A DNA stretch of 64,000 bases from Ralstonia soli (GTDB taxonomy: Bacteria; Pseudomonadota; Gammaproteobacteria; Burkholderiales; Burkholderiaceae): positions 496,001-560,000 of the forward strand of contig NZ_JAMXHT010000001.1 of NCBI RefSeq assembly GCF_023955655.1, given 5' to 3'. Shown piece after piece: positions 58,436 to 64,000 of the stretch. Position numbers and translations under genes: made by a program. Position 1 is the first letter of the stretch. Each line of letters begins with the position of its first letter. The notes below the pieces were generated by a model. It made no database searches. It saw only the letters and a program-made list of their open reading frames with translations, and was not told the DNA's origin.

Positions 58436-58446
58436 AACCAATAGTT
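58436..58446. promoter_or_regulatory. AAC[CT]A-type inverted repeat at the EamA transporter promoter
   Basis: AACCAATAGTT, an 11-base inverted repeat with half-site AACCA/TAGTT about one base apart. It overlaps the -35-like TTGGTT of the transporter gene. Related sites occur at 60049-60063 and 60096-60106. Confidence 0.45.
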
Positions 58447-58545
58447 CTTCGGAGTCTATGCCGGCCCTCCAGGCATGCCGGAAAAAGTCGCAACGATTGA
58501 CGGGATTGTCAGAAGTTGACGTCTGCGACGTCAGGTGACGCTGGG

Positions 58546-59991
58546 CTAGGAGGCACCCGACTCGGGCACCGTGTCGACCACCGTAATCAGGTGCAGCGGC
58601 GCGCCGGTGGCCGGATCGCGCGCCAGGGACGTGGTGATGCGCACCGGCACGGCAGACCCATCGCCGCGTACCAATTGCAGCGTGATCGCGTACGCGGGCA
58701 CCGTCCCGGCCAGCAACTCGCCGTATTGGCGCAGGTGGCGGGCGAGGTCGTCGCGGTGCGTGAGATCGAGCAGCGTGCGCTGCTGCAGCGCCGCTTCGGG
58801 CTGGCCCAGCAGCTTGCACAGCCACGGGTTGGCGCGCAGGCAGCGGCCCTCCAGGCTGACCTGCGCGATACCGACCGGCGCCTGCTCGAATAGTGTGCGC
58901 AGCTTGGCTTCGCTGTCGCGGAAGGCGGCCTGAGCTTCTACCTCGGTAGTGATGTCCTGCGCCGCGCCAATCATGGTGACGGTGGCCGCCGCCGGGTCCT
59001 GTGCCTCGCCTTCCTCGCGCAGATGGCGCCGGGTGCCGTCGGGCAGCGTGATGGTGTAATCCACGCGATACGGCTGTCGCGTGGCGACTGCCTGGTCCAG
59101 CACCGCCTGCACGCGCGCGCGATCGGCGGGGGCGATGGCCTCCAGGTAGCGCGCCATCGAGACCGGCGAGCCCTGCGGCGTCCAGCCGAAGATGCGGTAG
59201 GCCTCGTCCGTCCAGCGGCAGGCATCGCTGCCCGGTTCCCAGACCCAACTCCCAAGCCGGGCGATCTGTTGCGCCTTGGCGAGCAGCGCCTCCGAGTCGC
59301 GCAACGCGGCCTCAGCCGTGTGGCGCTCGGTGGTGTCCAGGCTCAGGCCGATCATCTTGACTGGCCGGTCCTGCGCGTCGCGCACGAGCGTGGCGCGCGA
59401 GACGATCCAGCGCACCGTATCGGGCGCGTAGGCGATGCGGAATTCATGGGCGTACACACCCCCGGCCGCCAGGTTCTGCGCGATGGCGGCCTGCACGCCG
59501 GGCACATCCTCGGGCAGCACGCACTGCCAGAAATCGTCCAGCGTGCGGATCGGTCGGCCGAACAGGCGCGCGGCATTCGGCGAATACGCCACCGCATCCG
59601 TCAGCAGGTTCCACTCCCACGTGACCACGCCGGAAATCTCCTGCGCGAAGGTCATGCGCGCCTCGCTCTCCATGATGGCGGCAAGGTGCTTCTGGCGGCC
59701 TTCGCGGGCGCGGGCGTCGGTGTTCAGGCTGGCTTCCAGGTCGGCGAGCGCGCGGTCACCGTAGCGCAGCCACAGCCAGTTCACGTTCAGGAAGCGGGCC
59801 AGCGCCAACAGGTTGGCGTACTCGATCTCCCCGCCGCGCGTCCATTTGTGCACCGCCGAGGGCGACACCCCCAGCGCCGCCGCCACCTGCTTGAGCTGGA
59901 TGCGGCCGCGCGTCAGCACGCCTTTGAGGCGGCCGGCAAAGCTGTCGTCATCAAGCGAGCCGTCGGACGGCGGGAGCGAGGCGGCGGTCAT
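58546..59991 (-). CDS. HTH (XRE-like) regulator with three PAS domains
   Basis: Protein of 481 residues without kinase or receiver domain. An N-terminal helix-turn-helix of the XRE type is at about 22-75 (RGRIQLKQVAAALGVSPSAVHKWTRGG). Three PAS/PAC modules follow at about 110-230, 240-350 and 360-475 (ISGVVTWEWNLLTDAVAYSPNAARLFGRP; GSWVWEPGSDACRWTDEAYRIFGW; FEQAPVGIAQVSLEGRCLRANPWLC). It looks like a one-component sensor-regulator. It lies between the transporter operon and betB and is divergent from betB. A TATACT-like -10 on the minus strand (60023-60028) lies 32 bases before its ATG. Confidence 0.87.
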   Translation of the reverse strand: MTAASLPPSDGSLDDDSFAGRLKGVLTRGRIQLKQVAAALGVSPSAVHKWTRGGEIEYANLLALARFLNVNWLWLRYGDRALADLEASLNTDARAREGRQKHLAAIMESEARMTFAQEISGVVTWEWNLLTDAVAYSPNAARLFGRPIRTLDDFWQCVLPEDVPGVQAAIAQNLAAGGVYAHEFRIAYAPDTVRWIVSRATLVRDAQDRPVKMIGLSLDTTERHTAEAALRDSEALLAKAQQIARLGSWVWEPGSDACRWTDEAYRIFGWTPQGSPVSMARYLEAIAPADRARVQAVLDQAVATRQPYRVDYTITLPDGTRRHLREEGEAQDPAAATVTMIGAAQDITTEVEAQAAFRDSEAKLRTLFEQAPVGIAQVSLEGRCLRANPWLCKLLGQPEAALQQRTLLDLTHRDDLARHLRQYGELLAGTVPAYAITLQLVRGDGSAVPVRITTSLARDPATGAPLHLITVVDTVPESGAS

Positions 59992-60048
59992 GGAGCAGGA
60001 TTCACTGGAAGTGTTTCGCGACAGTATAACGGTTCAAAAATAGCCAAA

Positions 60049-60063
60049 AACTATCCAATGGTT
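60049..60063. promoter_or_regulatory. AAC[CT]A-type inverted repeat upstream of the HTH-PAS regulator and betB
   Basis: AACTATCCAATGGTT, the same half-sites as at 58436-58446 but with a five-base spacer. It lies upstream of the regulator's TATACT-like -10 and in the divergent promoter region shared with betB. Confidence 0.4.
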
Positions 60064-60095
60064 TGATTGTTAGGTCTTAACGATTGGCCTGCGGC

Positions 60096-60106
60096 AACTA
60101 ATGTTT
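60096..60106. promoter_or_regulatory. AACTAATGTTT inverted repeat upstream of betB
   Basis: AACTA followed by a one-base spacer and TGTTT, a degraded form of the AAC[CT]A repeat. A CTAGACT -10-like sequence follows. It is the third such site in the divergent regions next to the HTH-PAS gene. Confidence 0.35.
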
Positions 60107-60259
60107 CCTAGACTAGTCCATAATTCTCTAAAGGTAAATAAAAACACCAACAGTGAATTTATGGGTCGCCGCACCGAAACCCGCCCGCGCGGGCGCTACG
60201 GTGTCGGCATTTCCGGCGCCGTCTTCTTTGCGCGCCAGCCATCACCAGGGGTACTGGAT

Positions 60260-61780
60260 ATGACGCAAGCTTCTCTTTCCACCGATTTCCGTTCTGCCAC
60301 GCTGGCTCCTCGTCTCGATCTGTACATCGACGGCCAGTGGGTGCAGCCCGAAGGCGGCGTGTACCGCGACATCGTCGATCCCGCCACCGAAAACGTCCTG
60401 ACGCAGGCCGCCGATGCCTCCGTGGCCGACGCACAGCGCGCCATTGCCGCTGCCCGCCGCGCCTTTGACGGCCCGTGGCGCCATACCGGCACACGCGAGC
60501 GCGCCCGCCTGCTCAACCGCATTGCCGACGCCATCGACGCCGATGCGGAGAACCTTGCCACGCTCGAATCGCTGAATACCGGCAAGACGCTCATCGAAAG
60601 CCGCTGGGACATGGATGGCATTGCCGCCACGTTCCGTTATTTCGCCGGGCTGGTCGCCACGGAATCGGGCCTCATCAACGAAGCGCCGGACACCGTCATC
60701 AGCCGCACGCTGCGGGAGCCGGTGGGCGTGTGCGGTCTGATCACGCCGTGGAACTACCCGCTGCTGCAGGCTGCGTGGAAGATCGCGCCGGCGCTGGGCG
60801 CGGGCAACACGGTCATCATCAAGCCGAGCAACCTGACGCCGCTGACCACGCACCGCTTTACCGAGCTGCTGATTGAAGTGGGCGTGCCGGCCGGTGTGTT
60901 CAACCTTGTGATGGGTGCGGGCGAGGCCGGTGCCGAGCTGTCGCGCAATCTGGATGTGGATCTCGTCTCGTTCACCGGTGGTGCCGTGGCTGGCGCGGCG
61001 GTCATGAACGCGGCCATCGGCAACTTCAAGAAGATCGCGCTGGAGCTGGGCGGCAAGAACCCGAACATCATCTTTGACGATGCGGACTTCGATACCGCCG
61101 TCGACTACGCCGTCAACGCGGCGTTCTTCCATGCCGGCCAGGTGTGCTCGGCCGGTTCGCGGCTGATGCTGCAGGACGGCATCCACGATCGCTTTGTCGA
61201 AGCGTTGGTCGAGCGCGTCAAGCAGATCCGCATCGGCAACGGCTTTGCCGAGGGCACGCAGATGGGCCCGGTGCAATCGGCCTTCCAGCGCGACAAGATT
61301 CTCAAGATGATCGAAGCCGGTGTGGCCGAAGGCGCGGTGCTGCGCTGTGGCGGCAAGGTGCCGGCCGGCAAGCAGTTCGAGCGCGGCTTCTGGCTGGAGC
61401 CCACCGTGCTCGCCAACGTGCGCGACGACATGAAGATCGCCACCGAAGAGATCTTCGGCCCGGCGCTGACCATCGAGCGTTTCTCCACCGAAGAAGAAGC
61501 CGTGCGCCGCGCCAACGCCACGCCGTTCGGCCTGGCCGGGGCGGTGTGGACGGCCGACTTGAACCGCGCCAACCGCGTCACGCGCGCACTGCGCTTCGGC
61601 ACCGTGTGGGCCAACGACTATCACCCGTACTTCCCCGAGGCACCGTGGGGCGGCTACAAGGCCAGCGGCATCGGCCGCGAACTCGGCCGCGGTGGCCTGG
61701 ACGAGTACACCGAACTCAAGCACAGCTACATCAACCTCGCGCCGCAGCCGATGGGCTGGTTCGGTTCGGACGCTGAGTAA
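60260..61780 (+). CDS. betB: Betaine aldehyde dehydrogenase (NAD-dependent aldehyde dehydrogenase)
   Basis: Aldehyde dehydrogenase of 506 residues. The catalytic Cys is at residue 296 (GQVCSAGSR), the general-base Glu at 262 (LELGGKNP), and the cofactor motif is FTGGAVAG. Sequence of the betB-specific region ([21 protein letters not shown]) and the adjacent choline dehydrogenase suggest oxidation of betaine aldehyde to glycine betaine. It resembles GbsA-type enzymes more than E. coli BetB. The start [10 protein letters not shown] is chosen over the longer frame from 60101, whose first 53 codons cross the promoter. Confidence 0.88.
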   Translation: MTQASLSTDFRSATLAPRLDLYIDGQWVQPEGGVYRDIVDPATENVLTQAADASVADAQRAIAAARRAFDGPWRHTGTRERARLLNRIADAIDADAENLATLESLNTGKTLIESRWDMDGIAATFRYFAGLVATESGLINEAPDTVISRTLREPVGVCGLITPWNYPLLQAAWKIAPALGAGNTVIIKPSNLTPLTTHRFTELLIEVGVPAGVFNLVMGAGEAGAELSRNLDVDLVSFTGGAVAGAAVMNAAIGNFKKIALELGGKNPNIIFDDADFDTAVDYAVNAAFFHAGQVCSAGSRLMLQDGIHDRFVEALVERVKQIRIGNGFAEGTQMGPVQSAFQRDKILKMIEAGVAEGAVLRCGGKVPAGKQFERGFWLEPTVLANVRDDMKIATEEIFGPALTIERFSTEEEAVRRANATPFGLAGAVWTADLNRANRVTRALRFGTVWANDYHPYFPEAPWGGYKASGIGRELGRGGLDEYTELKHSYINLAPQPMGWFGSDAE

Positions 61781-61796
61781 ACAGGGAGGGCACGTT

Positions 61797-63545
61797 TTGA
61801 CGACCAAGACAACGACGACAGCGGCCGTACAGGAATACGACTACATCATCGTGGGTGCGGGCTCGGCCGGTTGCACGCTGGCCGCGCGCCTGACCGAAGA
61901 CCCCGGCGTGACCGTGCTGCTGCTCGAAGCCGGCGGCCCCGACCATCGCTGGGATTTCCGCACGCAGATGCCGGCCGCGCTGGCGTATCCGCTGCAGGGC
62001 ACGACCTACAACTGGGCCTACGAAACCGAGCCCGAGCCGCACATGAACAACCGCCGCATGTCGCAAGGTCGCGGCAAGGGGTTGGGCGGCTCGTCGCTCA
62101 TCAACGGCATGTGTTTCATTCGCGGCAACGCGATGGACTACGAGCGCTGGGCAAGCGATTTCCAGTTGGATGATTGGACGTACGCCGACTGCCTGCCGTA
62201 CTTCCGCAAGTCGGAAACCTACGACAAGGGCGCCAACGATTGGCACGGCGATTCCGGCCCGCTGCAAGTCACCACGCCCAAGCGCGACAACAGCCTGCTG
62301 TTCCACGCCTTTATCGAGGCGGGCGAGCAAGCGGGTATTCCGGCCACCGATGACTTGAACGGCTATCGCCAGGAAGGCCTGGGGCCGATGGACCGCACCG
62401 TAACGTCCAAGGGACGCCGCGCCAGCACGTCGCTGTGCTATCTCGACACTGCGCGCCAACGCCCCACGCTGACGGTGCTGCCGCGTGTGCTGGCCGATCG
62501 CATTCTCTTTGAAGGCACACGCGCCGTTGGCATCGAAGCGCTGATGGACGGCCAGCGCCAGACGTGGCGCGCCCGCCGCGAAGTGATCGTCAGCAGCGGC
62601 GCCATCGCTTCGCCGCAACTCCTGCTGCGCTCGGGCATCGGCAATGCCGACGAGCTGCGCGCCATGGGCATCCACTCGGTCGCGCACCTGCCGGGCGTGG
62701 GCGAGAACCTGCAAGACCACCTGGAGATGTACATCCAGTACGAGTGCATCCGCCCGGTGTCGATCTATGAATCCACGCGCTGGTTCAACAAGCCGAAGGT
62801 CGGCCTGGAGTGGTACCTGAACGGCACCGGCCCCGGCGCCAGCAACCACTTCGAGGCTGGCGGCTTCATCCGCAGCGACGACAGCTTCGAGTGGCCGAAC
62901 ATCCAGTACCACTTCCTGCCGTTGGCGGTGAACTACGACGGCAGCAACCCGGTGAAGATGCACGGCTTCCAGTGCCACGTCGGGTCGATGCGCTCGCCGT
63001 CTACCGGCTACGTGAAGCTCGCCTCGCGCGATCCGCGTGACAAGCCGCGCATCCTGTTCAACTACATGGCGCACGACGTGGATTGGCGCGAGTTCCGCGC
63101 CGGCGTGCGCATCACGCGCGACATCATCGCGCAGCGTGCATTCGATGCGTACCGCGGCCGCGAGATCAGCCCCGGCCCGAGCGTGCAGACCGACGCCGAA
63201 ATCGACGCCTTCGTGCGCAACCATGCGGAGACCGCGCTCCACCCGTCCTGCACCTGCAAGATGGGTCCGGCGACCGATCCGATGGCCGTGGTCGACAATC
63301 AAGGCCGCGTGCATGGCTTGGAAGGCCTGCGCGTGGTCGATGCGTCGATCATGCCGCGCATCGTCACCGGCAACCTGAACGCGCCGACGATCATGATCGC
63401 CGAGAAGATCGCCGACCGCATTCGCGGGGTGGCGCCGCTTGAGCGTTCGGATGCGGCGTTCTACGTGGCCGGCAAATCGCCGCTGCAGGCGCCGCAGAAG
63501 GACGCGAGCGCGCCGCTGGTCGCCAACGAGCTGGTGGCGTCGTAA
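61797..63545 (+). CDS. betA: Choline dehydrogenase (GMC family flavoprotein)
   Basis: FAD enzyme of 582 residues that oxidises choline to betaine aldehyde. The dinucleotide fold GAGSAG is near residue 20 and the GMC signature is [14 protein letters not shown]. The [10 protein letters not shown] region and the active-site histidine ([13 protein letters not shown]) and asparagine (TGNLNAPT) are conserved as in BetA. The likely start is a TTG at 61797 with GGGAGGG six bases before it, 16 bases after betB. The porin start overlaps its stop by one base. Confidence 0.93.
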   Translation: MTTKTTTTAAVQEYDYIIVGAGSAGCTLAARLTEDPGVTVLLLEAGGPDHRWDFRTQMPAALAYPLQGTTYNWAYETEPEPHMNNRRMSQGRGKGLGGSSLINGMCFIRGNAMDYERWASDFQLDDWTYADCLPYFRKSETYDKGANDWHGDSGPLQVTTPKRDNSLLFHAFIEAGEQAGIPATDDLNGYRQEGLGPMDRTVTSKGRRASTSLCYLDTARQRPTLTVLPRVLADRILFEGTRAVGIEALMDGQRQTWRARREVIVSSGAIASPQLLLRSGIGNADELRAMGIHSVAHLPGVGENLQDHLEMYIQYECIRPVSIYESTRWFNKPKVGLEWYLNGTGPGASNHFEAGGFIRSDDSFEWPNIQYHFLPLAVNYDGSNPVKMHGFQCHVGSMRSPSTGYVKLASRDPRDKPRILFNYMAHDVDWREFRAGVRITRDIIAQRAFDAYRGREISPGPSVQTDAEIDAFVRNHAETALHPSCTCKMGPATDPMAVVDNQGRVHGLEGLRVVDASIMPRIVTGNLNAPTIMIAEKIADRIRGVAPLERSDAAFYVAGKSPLQAPQKDASAPLVANELVAS

Positions 63546-64000
63546 TGCGCTGGTCGATGCGCTGGCCGAGGGTCGCGACGATGCTGGGTGGGGCGGCGGC
63601 GTGCGCTGCCGCGCTGCCTGCGTTTGCCGACGAGGCACCGGCCGACGACGATAAGCGCTGGTCGGCCAACGCATCGGTCGTCTCGCAATACGTGTCGCGC
63701 GGCCTGCGCCAGACGTGGGGCAAGCCTGCGCTGCAGGCTGGTCTCGATTACACGGCGCCCAACGGTTTCTACGCCGGCGTGTGGGGCTCGCAGGTGAGCG
63801 ACCACGTCATTGCAGGCGCCCATGCCGAGATCGATACCTACCTTGGCTACACCGCCAAGACGGCGCACGACATCGAGCTGACCACCGGGCTCTACCACTA
63901 CTGGTATCCCGGCGCACGCTACGACAAGGCCAGCGGCGGCGGCCCGGCCACCCACTACGACTACACGGAATGGATGGTCGGTGCCGGCTGGCGTGGCGTC
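63545..64000 (+). CDS. TorF family putative porin (partial)
   Basis: The frame runs off the right edge (152 codons seen). A signal peptide (about 1-28: [20 protein letters not shown] ... AFA|DE) precedes alternating beta-strand residues (SANASVVSQYVSRGLRQTWGKPALQAGLDY, GFYAGVWGSQV, EIDTYLGYT). This is typical of the TorF/Gcw_chp family of outer-membrane proteins. The ATG overlaps the betA stop (TAATG), so it is likely the third gene of the bet operon and may let choline or related solutes in. A second in-frame ATG is four codons on. Confidence 0.82.
   Translation, partial: MRWSMRWPRVATMLGGAAACAAALPAFADEAPADDDKRWSANASVVSQYVSRGLRQTWGKPALQAGLDYTAPNGFYAGVWGSQVSDHVIAGAHAEIDTYLGYTAKTAHDIELTTGLYHYWYPGARYDKASGGGPATHYDYTEWMVGAGWRGV

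Noticed and set aside
61731-63674. 647-codon minus-strand frame over betA
   Set aside because: Antisense to a clear choline dehydrogenase; His/Arg-rich with no domain.

Overview
The window is GC-rich chromosomal DNA of a betaproteobacterium in Burkholderiales, most like Ralstonia (R. pickettii/insidiosa/solanacearum group). Supporting genes are aceK, a PhaM granule protein, MetH split into two polypeptides, a MerR-type LiuR leucine/isovalerate regulon, DUF1840 and DUF3567 proteins, and type III pantothenate kinase next to BirA. Nearly all the sequence is tightly packed genes. I see no rRNA, tRNA, CRISPR array, transposase or prophage gene.

Layout. 1-15,690 (all minus strand): a leucine/isovalerate (liu) degradation block read right to left. 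It runs liuR, isovaleryl-CoA dehydrogenase, aceK, carbonic anhydrase, acetyl-CoA acetyltransferase, an SDR, an acyl-CoA dehydrogenase, an HCCA isomerase-like protein, a HAD phosphatase, a YchJ protein, mccB, a secreted hydrolase, liuC, bioB and the start of mccA. Two composite palindromic repeat elements (about 151-757 and 10,302-11,113) interrupt it. 15,691-17,400: two LiuR-like 22-bp palindromes flank liuR, and a metallo-beta-lactamase-fold gene is divergent from it. 17,400-23,740: a metal-receptor protein, an SDR, dsbA, an FtsN-like SPOR protein, argS, a DUF1840 protein and a bacterioferritin. 23,790-28,424: an envelope/stress-like cluster (DUF883, DUF1328, CHASE3 histidine kinase, entericidin, receiver-only regulator, NarL regulator, Ala/Lys-rich secreted protein). 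28,665-33,413: split metH, a rhodanese and a DUF3567 protein.

33,733-45,870: catabolic and accessory genes. These are a PcaD-like hydrolase, a DUF3108 protein, two IclR regulators around a fumarylacetoacetate hydrolase-like gene, a luciferase-like monooxygenase, an orphan substrate-binding protein, an unusual crotonase, PhaM, a patatin, a glutathione peroxidase and a ferritin-like protein. 45,945-54,258: a heptose adenylyltransferase, a SPOR protein, coaX-birA, an Mla/MCE lipid-transport operon and a VanZ protein.

54,412-64,000: a lipid-headgroup region. A small lipoprotein precedes a Tat-exported phospholipase C. A three-gene unit follows (EamA transporter, winged-helix protein, 36-aa membrane peptide), then an HTH plus triple-PAS regulator, then betaine aldehyde dehydrogenase, choline dehydrogenase and a TorF-like porin running off the window. 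Together these could release phosphocholine from phosphatidylcholine and, after dephosphorylation by an enzyme not seen here, oxidise choline to betaine. Inverted repeats with AAC[CT]A half-sites lie at the three promoters around the HTH-PAS gene. They suggest it replaces the BetI repressor usual for such loci. This local circuit and the two-tier palindromic repeat elements are the least explained parts of the window.
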